A stretch of DNA of 64,000 bases, taken from positions 20,934-84,933 of the forward strand of contig JAEORJ010000319.1 of NCBI GenBank assembly GCA_016840945.1, read 5' to 3'. The stretch is from Candidatus Gerdarchaeota archaeon. GTDB lineage: Archaea; Asgardarchaeota; Heimdallarchaeia; JABLTI01. Shown here piece by piece: positions 34,586-43,363 of this stretch; position 1 is the first letter of the stretch; the number at the start of each line of letters is the position of its first letter. The translations under genes and the position numbers were made by a program. The notes beneath the pieces were generated by a model, which worked only from the letters and a program-made list of their open reading frames with translations, was not told where the DNA came from and did no database searches.

Positions 34586-37351
34586 TCATTTACTCTTTTT
34601 CTTTCCTTTTAGTAATGATTTGAATTTTTCAATTGCTTTTTCTAATTTTTCTGGTTCTTTCCCACTACCTCGGGCAAAATTTGGTTTTCCACCACCAGAA
34701 CCACCAAGAATAGAAGCTACTTCTTTGATGATATCATTGCTTGAAAACTCTTTTACAGCTTCTTTACCTGCACCTACAGCTATGAATAGTGTTTCTTCAT
34801 CAATTAGCAACGCTATTAACGTTGGGTCTTCTTCAGTTAATTTAAACACTAATTGACTTATATATTCAGAATCACCATGCACTATTTCTGCCAAAGCTTT
34901 TATTTTATCAATTCCCTCAGTGTTTTTCATTAATAATTGGGACTCTAGAACTGCTTTGTCTTTTTTCAACTCGAGAATTTCTTTTTTCTGTGATTTCCAT
35001 TCATTGAAGAATCTATCAGCTGTTCCAGGTAATGCTGCTAATTCAATACCCCAAAGATCAAGTACATTCTTGACTATTTTATTTCGTTTTTGTATTTCAG
35101 CAATAGCTGTTTCACCAGAAACATATTCTAAACGAACAATTCCATCTTGAATTCTTTCAGAGCTAAGTATAATAATAGGACCAACATCGCCTGTTCGATG
35201 AGCATGAGTTCCACCACAGCATTCAACATCGATATCTTCAATTGATACTATACGCAGAATTTTACCGGGTACTGCACCACCTTGATATATTGTAAATCCA
35301 TATTTCTTCTCAGCTACATCTCGAGGGAGTTCTTCAATGGTAACTGGAATATTCAAATAAACAATTTCATTTGCTCTTCTTTCAATTTCAAACATTTGTT
35401 CTTGTGTTAAAGAATCAAAATGAGTGATATCCAAACGAGCTTTTTCCAATGTTTTTTCTGCACCAGCTTGCCAAACATGAGAACCCAATGTCTCTCTTGC
35501 TGCAGCATTAACTATATGAGTTGCAGTATGATGACTCATTAAAATTCTTCTTCTATGTGGGTCTATAGTACAATGAACTTTTGTACGTTTAGTGGGTAAT
35601 GGTTTTTCAAGGATATGAACAACTACTGCTCCAACCTTACGAACTTCCCTAATAGGTATACCATCTATTGTTCCTAAATCATGTAATTGACCACCTGATG
35701 TTGGATAGAATGCTGTTTTCTTTAACACAACAATATCTTTGTCTTGCCAAATTATCTCACCATCAAAAGTCATCAGTTCATAATTGATTTCTGTATCAGC
35801 TAAATCATCAGGGATTTTGATATCAGCTTGTGTAGCTAATGGTTTTTGTATGCTTGTTTGCTCATGTATTTCATTTAAACGACTATAGAAATCATCAGGT
35901 ATTCGGATTTCTTTTCCTATTTCTTTGGATACTTCGACAACCATTTCAGGAACGATACCATTGGAGTCATAGAGGGTTACTAATTCATCAGTTGAGATTG
36001 GTTTAGATGATTCTAAACGCTTTTTGAGAATCTTCATCCCTTTATCTTTCGTGCTCTTATAACGACTGTATTCCAAATCAATGACTTTTTGCACAGTATC
36101 GCCATGTTTAGTAAAATCTGGAAAGAGATCTTTCAAATCTTCCATGTGCCATTCCATTATTTCATATAAATCAATATTCCATTCATTTTCAGCTAAAATA
36201 GACCAAGCTCTTCGAAGTAAGAAACGAAGGTTATACCCACCACCAACATTTGATGGCAGAGCTCCATCTGAAATAGCCCATAAAAGTGAACGGCTATGGT
36301 CAATTACTGAATAGATGCTTTTCAATGGTTGTATTTCTTTTTTCATATCGTTTGGATCTTCACCCATTAATTTAGCAACATCTACCCAGACTCTAGCAAC
36401 ATCGGTTTCTGTATAATTTAATACACCACTATAGATCGCATACCTTTTCCAGAAGCTCTGATTTGGTTTTATTCCGACTTTCTTTAGTACTTTGGGTAGT
36501 ACGGTATTAAAATTCACTTCATATTGAGTAGGTGTCCCATTAATCAACCAAGTAGATCGTCCTAAACCTGCTCCCATGTCAATGACCGTAGTTGGTAAAT
36601 CACTATATGAACCATTAGGTTCAATTTTATAAGTCATATAAACTTGATTACCAACCTCTAATCCACGAACAAAGAATTCAAGTGAGCTCCCTAAATTACC
36701 ACCACCCATCCATTGGTCTTGATGGTAGATGATTTCTTTTTCGTTTATCCCTAATCCATTTGTCAAATAATCATGAATATATTTTATCCCTTCATCCATA
36801 AAGTAAATGAATTTACCCGGCTTATTGAATACTAATTCGCCAACCATAACAAAAGAGGTAAAATGCCTGCCAGATAATCCCACATTATCAATATCATTGA
36901 ATCTTAAGCAAGGTTGAGGGATTAAAACTGGATTTGCAGGAGGATCAACTTCTCCGCTTACTACATGTGGTTGGAATCCGTAAACCGATGCTTGCACAAA
37001 TTCGGTATCATCTCGCCATCTTGCAACTATGGGGTAACGAGGGATGACTGTATGACCATGTTTTTCAAAAATTGGTACCCAAGCTTTAGTCCATGTTTCT
37101 GTGTAATTATAACGTTTTGTTGATGGAGGATTCTCAATGAAACCATAAGGTAATTGCCCACTATTCAATCGACATTGTGGTTCATCACAATAATCTCGAG
37201 GTTCAATTGTCCAAAAAACCTTTCCACAATGTTTACAACTATTACTATTAAAACCTAATTCACGTAAAGATTTAACGGGATAATACTTTTCAGGATGGGT
37301 TTTTGAAGCTTTTTTTATCTGTTCTTTTAAATTATTTATATTACTTGACAA
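34586..37351 (-). CDS. alaS: Alanyl-tRNA synthetase
   Basis: The 921-aa enzyme charges tRNA-Ala. It has the archaeal layout with an N-terminal zinc-like CKHCGKVFW...CDEPQC extension, the class II catalytic core (FVMVGELVFNKPGKF, MGAGLGRSTWL), and the editing domain with SHHTATHIVNAAAR and the CCGGTHAHRTGDVG metal site. A coiled coil and the glycine-rich C-Ala end (ILGGSGGGKPNFARGSG) follow. The start is TTG at 37351; a nearby ATG is out of frame. It lies downstream of the ribosomal operon but beyond a terminator. Confidence 0.96.
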   Translation of the reverse strand: MSSNINNLKEQIKKASKTHPEKYYPVKSLRELGFNSNSCKHCGKVFWTIEPRDYCDEPQCRLNSGQLPYGFIENPPSTKRYNYTETWTKAWVPIFEKHGHTVIPRYPIVARWRDDTEFVQASVYGFQPHVVSGEVDPPANPVLIPQPCLRFNDIDNVGLSGRHFTSFVMVGELVFNKPGKFIYFMDEGIKYIHDYLTNGLGINEKEIIYHQDQWMGGGNLGSSLEFFVRGLEVGNQVYMTYKIEPNGSYSDLPTTVIDMGAGLGRSTWLINGTPTQYEVNFNTVLPKVLKKVGIKPNQSFWKRYAIYSGVLNYTETDVARVWVDVAKLMGEDPNDMKKEIQPLKSIYSVIDHSRSLLWAISDGALPSNVGGGYNLRFLLRRAWSILAENEWNIDLYEIMEWHMEDLKDLFPDFTKHGDTVQKVIDLEYSRYKSTKDKGMKILKKRLESSKPISTDELVTLYDSNGIVPEMVVEVSKEIGKEIRIPDDFYSRLNEIHEQTSIQKPLATQADIKIPDDLADTEINYELMTFDGEIIWQDKDIVVLKKTAFYPTSGGQLHDLGTIDGIPIREVRKVGAVVVHILEKPLPTKRTKVHCTIDPHRRRILMSHHTATHIVNAAARETLGSHVWQAGAEKTLEKARLDITHFDSLTQEQMFEIERRANEIVYLNIPVTIEELPRDVAEKKYGFTIYQGGAVPGKILRIVSIEDIDVECCGGTHAHRTGDVGPIIILSSERIQDGIVRLEYVSGETAIAEIQKRNKIVKNVLDLWGIELAALPGTADRFFNEWKSQKKEILELKKDKAVLESQLLMKNTEGIDKIKALAEIVHGDSEYISQLVFKLTEEDPTLIALLIDEETLFIAVGAGKEAVKEFSSNDIIKEVASILGGSGGGKPNFARGSGKEPEKLEKAIEKFKSLLKGKKKSK

Positions 37352-37458
37352 GGGAATCTACTCATATATGGATTAATAATTGTGAATATTTTAATTTACT
37401 TTTTTTAGCTTTCTCTTAAATTTACCTATTAATCACTACCTTCCACTAATAGCAGTTT

Positions 37459-37492
37459 AAAAAATAAAAAGAGATCTCCGAAAACCGGAGAT
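37459..37492 (-). terminator. Terminator of the ribosomal protein operon
   Basis: On the minus strand ATCTCCG-GTTTT-CGGAGAT (37492-37474) is a perfect 7-bp stem followed by a T-rich run (complement of 37459-37470). It begins 20 bases after the L15 stop and marks the end of the 18-gene unit; secY is not present here. Confidence 0.72.
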
Positions 37493-37511
37493 TTTGTAAG
37501 GGGATAAGATT

Positions 37512-37949
37512 CTAAGATGCTATTTGAGCAGTGCCACCAGCTTTTTCGATTTTCTCTTTAGCTGATGCGGTAAATCCTACTGCTATTACAGTCATCTTGA
37601 TTGCTTTGCCTTTACCTAAGACCTTGGTAATGTCCATTTTTGTAGTGTCAATGGTAATACTTCGGCCTTCTTTTGTTGCAATGCCTTTTTCGATGAAATA
37701 ATCTATTCGATCAGATAATTCACCAATATTGATTGCTTTTTGAGGTATTGAAGCACGTGGTGGACGGACAAAACCATTTTTACCGTATTTCTTACCTATT
37801 TTGATTGAGTGCATCCATTCATGAGTATCGCCACCAGAATTACCACGACCACCGCGGCTACCTGCTTTTTTGTGGCCTTTTTGGATACCCCAACCATGGT
37901 GCATGCTACCACGTTGTTTTCTAACCTTTCTTCTAAATCGTTGTACCAT
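37512..37949 (-). CDS. rpl15: Ribosomal protein L15 (uL15)
   Basis: The 145-aa 50S protein has the family's basic N-terminus (VRKQRGSMHHGWG, HKKAGSRGGRGNSGG) and C-terminal VLGKGKAIKMTVIAVGFTASAKEKIEKAGG. GAGGTAAGG precedes the ATG. It is the last gene of the ribosomal operon; in most archaea secY follows, but here the operon ends. Confidence 0.96.
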   Translation of the reverse strand: MVQRFRRKVRKQRGSMHHGWGIQKGHKKAGSRGGRGNSGGDTHEWMHSIKIGKKYGKNGFVRPPRASIPQKAINIGELSDRIDYFIEKGIATKEGRSITIDTTKMDITKVLGKGKAIKMTVIAVGFTASAKEKIEKAGGTAQIAS

Positions 37950-37961
37950 TATCCTTACCTC

Positions 37962-38441
37962 TTACATCATTTTTTCGAGGAGATCGTTAATCGCTTCGCC
38001 TCTATAACCTAAATCACCACCACGGGTGATTGGGTCCTTAACACCTTTGAAACCTTTCCTTGGTGGATGTAATCTGAATAAAGGTTTTAAGCCATCTATT
38101 CGACGCATATCAGCTTTGCCATCATAGAGAGCTGTGATGAACTCAGACATTGTTTCAAATTTTTGCTCTTTAAGAAAAGCATTGCTGATTTTCTTATTAC
38201 CTTGAACTCGGCCACGCTTTTTAATTAATTCTGTTAATGTTTTCTTGCTGATTTCACCCCAAGTAGCTACATCTTTTACTTTTTGAGCCATGCCTTGATG
38301 AGTGGAATCATTTGGAACAATAACACAATGATTTGGACGGGTTATATTAAGTAATTCAAGAGTTCGTAGAATGTCATGAGGTTGATCAACTTGACCTCTA
38401 ATTCTAACAATTGCCAACAAGTTTTGCTTATCTTTTGACAT
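37962..38441 (-). CDS. rpl30: Ribosomal protein L30 (uL30)
   Basis: The 159-aa archaeal long-form L30 shows LAIVRIRGQVDQPHDILRTLELL, HCVIVPNDS and the C-terminal FRLHPPRKGFKGVKDP. It binds 23S rRNA near the 5S region. It sits between S5 and L15 in the canonical order. Confidence 0.96.
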   Translation of the reverse strand: MSKDKQNLLAIVRIRGQVDQPHDILRTLELLNITRPNHCVIVPNDSTHQGMAQKVKDVATWGEISKKTLTELIKKRGRVQGNKKISNAFLKEQKFETMSEFITALYDGKADMRRIDGLKPLFRLHPPRKGFKGVKDPITRGGDLGYRGEAINDLLEKMM

Positions 38442-38460
38442 TTAACTTCACATCCATCAT

Positions 38461-39081
38461 TTATCTACCCCAATCTCTTGGGGTCATAACCTTATAGGTT
38501 TCTTTCAAAGCTTCAAATGTTGCTTTAGCGAAATTCGGAGTTGTTCTTGTTTCTCCTTTTGATTTAGTCCAGATATCAGTTATTCCAGCTAATTCAAAGA
38601 CATATTTTCCAATGTTACCAGATGCTAATCCTAAACCTTTTGGAGCAGGTTTAGCAATAACTTCACAATTACCAGTTTTACCTCGTACTTGGAATGGGAT
38701 GCTATGTGGATCATGGCAGGAACACTCCCAAGAACCACATCCTCTCCTCACTGGAGCAAGATTGAGTTTTGCACTTGTAATTGCTTTTCGAATTGCTGGA
38801 CCAATTGCTTTTGTTTTAGCTTCGCCAATACCAACAAAACCATTTCGATTTCCTACAGCAACACAGATTTTGAATCTAGATTTCTCGCCAGCATCGGTTT
38901 GTCTTTGTACCATATTTATGTTAATTACCTCATCTTCAAGGTTTTGTACTAAAGCATCGATAATTTCTTCCTCTTTAATGTTCAATGATTGTTGGAAGAC
39001 CTCATCAATTGAGGTTATCTCGCCTTTTTTGACCATTGCACCGAGCTTTGTTTTTGGTTTCCATTCATTCATTTCTGCCAT
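38461..39081 (-). CDS. rps5: Ribosomal protein S5 (uS5)
   Basis: The 206-aa protein has the double-stranded-RNA-like domain INMVQRQTDAGEKSRFKICV, then GNRNGFVGIGEAKTK and the C-terminal APKGLGLASGNIGKYVFELAGI. It acts in decoding-site fidelity. It starts 6 bases after the L18 stop. Confidence 0.96.
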   Translation of the reverse strand: MAEMNEWKPKTKLGAMVKKGEITSIDEVFQQSLNIKEEEIIDALVQNLEDEVININMVQRQTDAGEKSRFKICVAVGNRNGFVGIGEAKTKAIGPAIRKAITSAKLNLAPVRRGCGSWECSCHDPHSIPFQVRGKTGNCEVIAKPAPKGLGLASGNIGKYVFELAGITDIWTKSKGETRTTPNFAKATFEALKETYKVMTPRDWGR

Positions 39082-39087
39082 TTTCTA

Positions 39088-40200
39088 TCACTTCTTTGAT
39101 TTTGTTCCTGTAGTAGATTTCTTAGTGGTAGTGGATGACTTACTAGTGCTACTACTGCTACTTGGTTTCTTCTCAGTTGTAGTTGGTTTCTTCTCAGTTG
39201 TAGTTGCTTTCTTTGTTGTGCTTGAAGATGGTTTCTTTTCAGTAGTTTTTGTTTCAGCGGTAGGTTTCTTTGGAGTAGTTGAGGTGGTTTTTGTAGGTGT
39301 AGATTTAGGTTGTGGCGTTTTTGTTGTGGTAGTTGTTGTGCTTTTCTTAGATTCAGTTGTAGTTGGTTTAGTAGTTGTGGTAGTAGTTTTTGATTTTGGT
39401 GTAGTGTCAGTTGTTTTTGGTTTTGGCGTTGTAGTATCTGTGGTTTTTGGTTTTGATGTTGTTGCATCTGCGGTCTTTGGTTTTTGAGTTGTTGTAGTTG
39501 ATTTTGCAGGAGTAGTTGGTTTCATAGGAGCAGTAGGTTTCTTCTTAGGAGCACTCTTACTTTTCTTATTCTTGTCATTTCTACTTTTCAAATTATTTTT
39601 CATTGCACCAGAAGCTAATTCATCATCAATAGCTTTTATTGTTGCTTTGAAATATGTTGGCAAACTTTCTGGTTTAGCAGAATTCTTTGTATAACCTGAA
39701 AATTGCTTGTCATATTTTTTAGCATCTTTCTTCTTTAGTTCTGTTGCGTAGTCAGCGATAATTTTACCTGTATATCTATCTTCAGAAGGGAAGATTTCAG
39801 GATCATGAGGTATTGTTAAACCTGCATGAACTGCTCCACAAAGTAAGGCTGAAATCCTAGTGTCTTTGCTACAAGTATTAATACCAATATCAAGTATTGC
39901 ATCCTTAATACCAAGTGCTTTTGCATATTTCCCTGCAAGATAACCGGTTAAATAAGATGCTGGAACATTACTAGTTGCGCCTTTCCAACCATACTTTTTC
40001 AAGTGTTGGGAGCTGGCATCAACTAATGTTTCATCACCAATAACTTTGGCATAGACAATACTAACACGTTGGTGTTTATTGGATCTTCGAACCACTAAAC
40101 GATTTTTGCCTGAACGGAGCAATCTCTTTCTACGATGGAAGTTTGTTTTTCCTTCTCTTCTTCTTCTGAAAGGAACATGATAATTTGCACTTCGAGCCAT
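39088..40200 (-). CDS. rpl18: Ribosomal protein L18 (uL18) with long Lys/Thr-rich tail
   Basis: uL18 binds 5S rRNA in the central protuberance. The core (about residues 1-197) is a normal archaeal L18: NYHVPFRRRREGKTNFHRR, SIVYAKVIGDETLVDAS, AILDIGINTCSKDTRISALL and IPHDPEIFPSEDRYTG. Residues about 198-370 form a low-complexity tail of Lys, Thr, Ser and Pro with repeats such as PKTTDTT and EKKPTTTEKKPSS, nearly doubling the usual length of about 200. The ATG at 40200 is preferred to GTG at 40209, which would leave only 3 bases to the AGGAG site. Tail function unknown. Confidence 0.94.
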   Translation of the reverse strand: MARSANYHVPFRRRREGKTNFHRRKRLLRSGKNRLVVRRSNKHQRVSIVYAKVIGDETLVDASSQHLKKYGWKGATSNVPASYLTGYLAGKYAKALGIKDAILDIGINTCSKDTRISALLCGAVHAGLTIPHDPEIFPSEDRYTGKIIADYATELKKKDAKKYDKQFSGYTKNSAKPESLPTYFKATIKAIDDELASGAMKNNLKSRNDKNKKSKSAPKKKPTAPMKPTTPAKSTTTTQKPKTADATTSKPKTTDTTTPKPKTTDTTPKSKTTTTTTKPTTTESKKSTTTTTTKTPQPKSTPTKTTSTTPKKPTAETKTTEKKPSSSTTKKATTTEKKPTTTEKKPSSSSSTSKSSTTTKKSTTGTKSKK

Positions 40201-40205
40201 ATTAA

Positions 40206-40727
40206 TCACGAACTCCTTTTATCTTTGGATTTTGCAACGCGTAATTCTCGCATCACTGCATCTACCTCTGGGAGCTTTCTTTTAGACATACGATTATCCT
40301 GAATGTACATCTTTAGATAATTAGCAGAACGAAACATTCCACCTTTTGCTCGAAGGTAAAGCAAACGATAGGTTGCCTTATCTATGAAGTTCTTATCTCT
40401 GAGAACTCTCAAATAAGCACGTTGCTTTCGGATTCTATTAATCCATTCTCTTCTTAAATCAGTTCGAGCAGATTTACGTCCTTTACGACTACCGTGACCC
40501 CTTCTTTGACCCATTACTCTTTTGGAGTGGAGTTCACGAGCTCTACCTCGACTGATTCCTTGTTCTTTGCGAACTTGTATAGCACCACTATGAATAAGCG
40601 CCCGAATATCTCTTCTAGTAAGTGCCATTTGAACCTCATCTGCAGCATCAGGATCAATGTATATTCTATTTACACCTACACCTAAGATATCTGCAGCGAT
40701 ATTTCTTTGAGTTTTTACGTCAGTCAT
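40206..40727 (-). CDS. rpl19e: Ribosomal protein L19e (eL19)
   Basis: The 173-aa protein matches eL19: TQRNIAADILGVGVNRIYIDP split around the start, DIRALIHSGAIQVRKEQGIS, then GRARELHSKRVMGQRRGHGS and a basic helix with RKSARTDLRREWINRIRKQR. It binds the 50S near the tunnel exit and bridge region. It lacks any added tail, unlike its neighbours L18 and L32e. Confidence 0.96.
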   Translation of the reverse strand: MTDVKTQRNIAADILGVGVNRIYIDPDAADEVQMALTRRDIRALIHSGAIQVRKEQGISRGRARELHSKRVMGQRRGHGSRKGRKSARTDLRREWINRIRKQRAYLRVLRDKNFIDKATYRLLYLRAKGGMFRSANYLKMYIQDNRMSKRKLPEVDAVMRELRVAKSKDKRSS

Positions 40728-40741
40728 TTTCTTTTACCTCA

Positions 40742-41605
40742 TTATTCTTTCTTAGTGGTAGTTGTTTTCTTCTTAGTATCAGTTGTCTTACTAGAAGTTG
40801 ATTTTGTACTTGTAGTTGATTTCTTTTCAGGAGCTTTAGCTGTTGAAGTCGTCTTTTTAGTGGTAGTGGTTGATGGTTTCTTGGTTGTTGTAGTGGTAGT
40901 TTTCTTAGTAGTACTTGTAGCTGGTTTTTTAGCTGCTGTCGTTGAAGGTTTCTTGGCAGTAGTGGCTGTGCTTTTCTTTGTAGTTGTGCTTGTTGGTTTC
41001 TTTGTTGTAGTAGTGGTTGTTGATTTCTTGGTTGTAGTTGTTTTTGATTTAGTGGATTTCTTAAGCTCAGCTTCAATTTTTTCAAGTTCGTCTAATTCAT
41101 CAAGTGATAATTCTTCACCAGATTTGGGTTTCTTCTTACGTGGTGCACTGCTAGCTTTCTCACCTTTTTCATCTTCTAATAGAAGTTCATCTGAAATTTC
41201 TGAGATTGTAGCGAAAGTTAATGCTTCCTCAGGTCTATTAATGATCTTGATATCAAGTTCATCAGCCCTGTTTGTTATTGCTACTTTCTTTTTAACACCA
41301 ACAGTTGAAGCTAATCGAGCAATTTGAGTTTTCTTATCTACTTTTTCTAATTCATCAACATTGTGAACTAGTACTTCGATTTTTCCACTTCTTGTTAGAC
41401 CACGAACAGCTTTTGGTCCTCTATAACCTATTTTGACTATTGTTGGTATACCTCTTTTGTGATGGCGCATTTTATTATCAATACCAATTGGTTTACGCCA
41501 GCTTGATTTGACTCGTTTGTAGCGCCAGCTTTCTTGTCTTCTGAATTTTGGACGAGATTGTCGCATCCTGTCTCTCTTTCGAAGTAGTCGTTTGTTTACT
41601 GTCAT
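40742..41605 (-). CDS. rpl32e: Ribosomal protein L32e (eL32) with acidic linker and Lys/Thr-rich tail
   Basis: The eL32 core (about residues 1-130) is normal: RPKFRRQESWRYKRVKSSWR, GIDNKMRHHKRGIPTIVKIG and the C-terminal EVLVHNVDELEKVDKKTQIA. Residues about 131-180 are acidic and helical (SLDELDELEKIEAEL). Residues about 181-287 consist almost only of Thr, Lys, Ser, Pro and Ala (KKSTTTTTTKKPTSTTTKKS). Typical eL32 is about 130 aa, so this one is more than doubled. The ATG at 41605 is chosen over the preceding GTG. Confidence 0.94.
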   Translation of the reverse strand: MTVNKRLLRKRDRMRQSRPKFRRQESWRYKRVKSSWRKPIGIDNKMRHHKRGIPTIVKIGYRGPKAVRGLTRSGKIEVLVHNVDELEKVDKKTQIARLASTVGVKKKVAITNRADELDIKIINRPEEALTFATISEISDELLLEDEKGEKASSAPRKKKPKSGEELSLDELDELEKIEAELKKSTKSKTTTTKKSTTTTTTKKPTSTTTKKSTATTAKKPSTTAAKKPATSTTKKTTTTTTKKPSTTTTKKTTSTAKAPEKKSTTSTKSTSSKTTDTKKKTTTTKKE

Positions 41606-41617
41606 CACTAATCACAC

Positions 41618-42178
41618 CTATTCGATACCAACAGATTGGTTAGATAACCAAATACCATCCATGAAACGTCTGGGATCTTTGTGGTATTTTCCACGAAGCT
41701 TACAGATTTCTTGGATATTAGCTGCTGTTTGACCAACATGCTCCTTATTTATACCTGTGATGATTAACTCATCACCTTCAACTTTGACTTTAACATCATC
41801 ACCAAAAATCTTAGCTGTTCGAGGATGTCTCTGACCATATAAGTTCTTGATAATGATATCTTTACCTTTAATATCCACTGTTATTGGAAAGTGAGAATAA
41901 ACTATTGTTAATCTGTAGGTATAACCTTCAGTTACACCAACAATCATGTTCTTTACATGAGCAGCAATCGTTCCTAGCATAGCTTGTTCTCTTCGTCTTG
42001 GGAAAGCTACAGACATATTCAATGTCTTCTTAGCTAATTTCAAATTGATTGGTTCGCCTGTGAAATCTCTTTCCAAGGTACCTTTTGGACCAACAACTGA
42101 GACCTTCATACCTTTAAGGTCTAAGTTTACGCCTTCTGGCACTTCGATGTTTCTTTCAGCAAATACACTTTTTGGCAT
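41618..42178 (-). CDS. rpl6: Ribosomal protein L6 (uL6)
   Basis: The 186-aa protein has the two L6 folds: IEVPEGVNLDLKGMKVSVVG with GPKGTLERDF, then TYRLTIVYSHFPITVDIKG and the C-terminal RFMDGIWLSNQSVG. It binds the 50S sarcin-ricin loop region. Normal length. Confidence 0.96.
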   Translation of the reverse strand: MPKSVFAERNIEVPEGVNLDLKGMKVSVVGPKGTLERDFTGEPINLKLAKKTLNMSVAFPRRREQAMLGTIAAHVKNMIVGVTEGYTYRLTIVYSHFPITVDIKGKDIIIKNLYGQRHPRTAKIFGDDVKVKVEGDELIITGINKEHVGQTAANIQEICKLRGKYHKDPRRFMDGIWLSNQSVGIE

Positions 42179-42197
42179 TTTACTATCCCATCCTAAA

Positions 42198-42590
42198 TCA
42201 GTAGATAAAAGCGAGGAGTCTTCCTCCGATACCTAATGCTTTGGCATCTTCATGACTCATAACACCTTTTGGTGTTGAGACAATGAGAATTCCGATATCT
42301 CTTGCTGGGAGATATTTTTCTTCCCATGATTCGAATTCTCTATGTTTAACAGAAAAGCGCGGTTTAATAACAGCGCAATTGTTAATCCTTCCTAGCAATT
42401 GAACTTTGAATATCCCTGCTCTATCATCATCAATGAATTCAAATTCACCAATGTAGCCTTTAGCCATCATTACTTTGATCACTGATGAAATGAGTTTTGA
42501 AGCAGGTTTTAAGTAAACTTCACGTTTGCCTAATTTCTCAGCATTTTGAATGTTATTCATTGCGTTTGCTAGTGTGTCTAAAAGTGGCAT
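42198..42590 (-). CDS. rps8: Ribosomal protein S8 (uS8)
   Basis: The 130-aa protein shows [33 protein letters not shown] and the C-terminal [21 protein letters not shown], all typical of archaeal S8, a primary 16S binder. Normal length. Confidence 0.96.
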   Translation of the reverse strand: MPLLDTLANAMNNIQNAEKLGKREVYLKPASKLISSVIKVMMAKGYIGEFEFIDDDRAGIFKVQLLGRINNCAVIKPRFSVKHREFESWEEKYLPARDIGILIVSTPKGVMSHEDAKALGIGGRLLAFIY

Positions 42591-42627
42591 TTTTTCATCA
42601 CCTATTTTATCCTAGGATAGAAGGATA

Positions 42628-42810
42628 TTATCCTCCATGTCCTCCATATCGTTTGAAACCGACTGTACTAGCTATTTCTCTGAAACAACGTCGACAGACG
42701 TTCAAGCCATGTCTTCGAATAAGGCCTTCACGAGCGCCACATCGTGTACAAGTTCGTGAACCTTTTCCATAAGTGACTTTCTTTGATTTCGTACCTGAAC
42801 CTTTAGCCAT
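42628..42810 (-). CDS. rps14: Ribosomal protein S14 (uS14), zinc type
   Basis: The 60-aa protein has the four zinc Cys in CTRCGAREGLIRRHGLNVCRRC split into CxxC pairs, followed by FREIASTVGFKRYGG. It is the compact archaeal form. Confidence 0.96.
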   Translation of the reverse strand: MAKGSGTKSKKVTYGKGSRTCTRCGAREGLIRRHGLNVCRRCFREIASTVGFKRYGGHGG

Positions 42811-42820
42811 TTGATTTCAC

Positions 42821-43363
42821 CTATTCAACAGTTAATCCTAATTCGGTTTCAGCGAAGACTATCGCTTCTTCTTTAGAGATCCTGTGCTTCACAGGGATCT
42901 TCTTTGGTGATCGGAATCTTCTTTTCACTCTATAACCTGGACGTTCTAAATGGATTAGCACGTCTAGTCCTGTAACTCCAAGGTTTGGGTCATATTTTGT
43001 TCCCGGAATGTTTATGTGTTCTTTAATTCCAAAACCAAAATTACCTTCATTATCAAATGAACGTTGAGAGATTTTATTATCTCGAACATCAAACAATCTT
43101 GGTATTAGCTTAGAAATTTTCTTTTGATCTCTGATTGTAACTAATGTGCCGATGGGTTCACCTTTTCGGACGCCGAATTCTCGGTAAGTTCTTTTTGCAC
43201 GAGTTTCAACACTTTTCATTTCACCAATAGATTCAATGATTTGTTTCACTCGTTCAAGAGCTTCACCTGATTCTCCAACGCTACAATGAATAATTAAGGA
43301 TGAGATCTTTGGCTTACGCATTACATGATCAGTCCAATCTTTTAGTATGCCCTCTTTATTCAT
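42821..43363 (-). CDS. rpl5: Ribosomal protein L5 (uL5)
   Basis: The 180-aa protein binds 5S rRNA and the P-site tRNA elbow. LIIHCSVGESGEALERVKQI, RAKRTYREFGVRKGEPIG and FGIKEHINIPGTKYDPNLG are typical. Its start overlaps the S4e stop by 4 bases, implying translational coupling. Confidence 0.96.
   Translation of the reverse strand: MNKEGILKDWTDHVMRKPKISSLIIHCSVGESGEALERVKQIIESIGEMKSVETRAKRTYREFGVRKGEPIGTLVTIRDQKKISKLIPRLFDVRDNKISQRSFDNEGNFGFGIKEHINIPGTKYDPNLGVTGLDVLIHLERPGYRVKRRFRSPKKIPVKHRISKEEAIVFAETELGLTVE

Noticed and set aside
38612..39487. Open frame of 291 codons on the plus strand, rich in Val/Phe
   Set aside because: It is antisense to rps5 and the low-complexity rpl18 tail; the Thr/Lys repeat has no stops in the opposite strand by composition.
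39088..39600. Repeat-rich block considered as CRISPR or tandem repeat array
   Set aside because: Repeats are short, irregular and in frame with rpl18; no conserved spacer structure and no cas genes.
40707..41327. Open frame of 206 codons on the plus strand
   Set aside because: Antisense shadow of the repetitive rpl32e tail, with poly-Val/Phe composition and no plausible fold.
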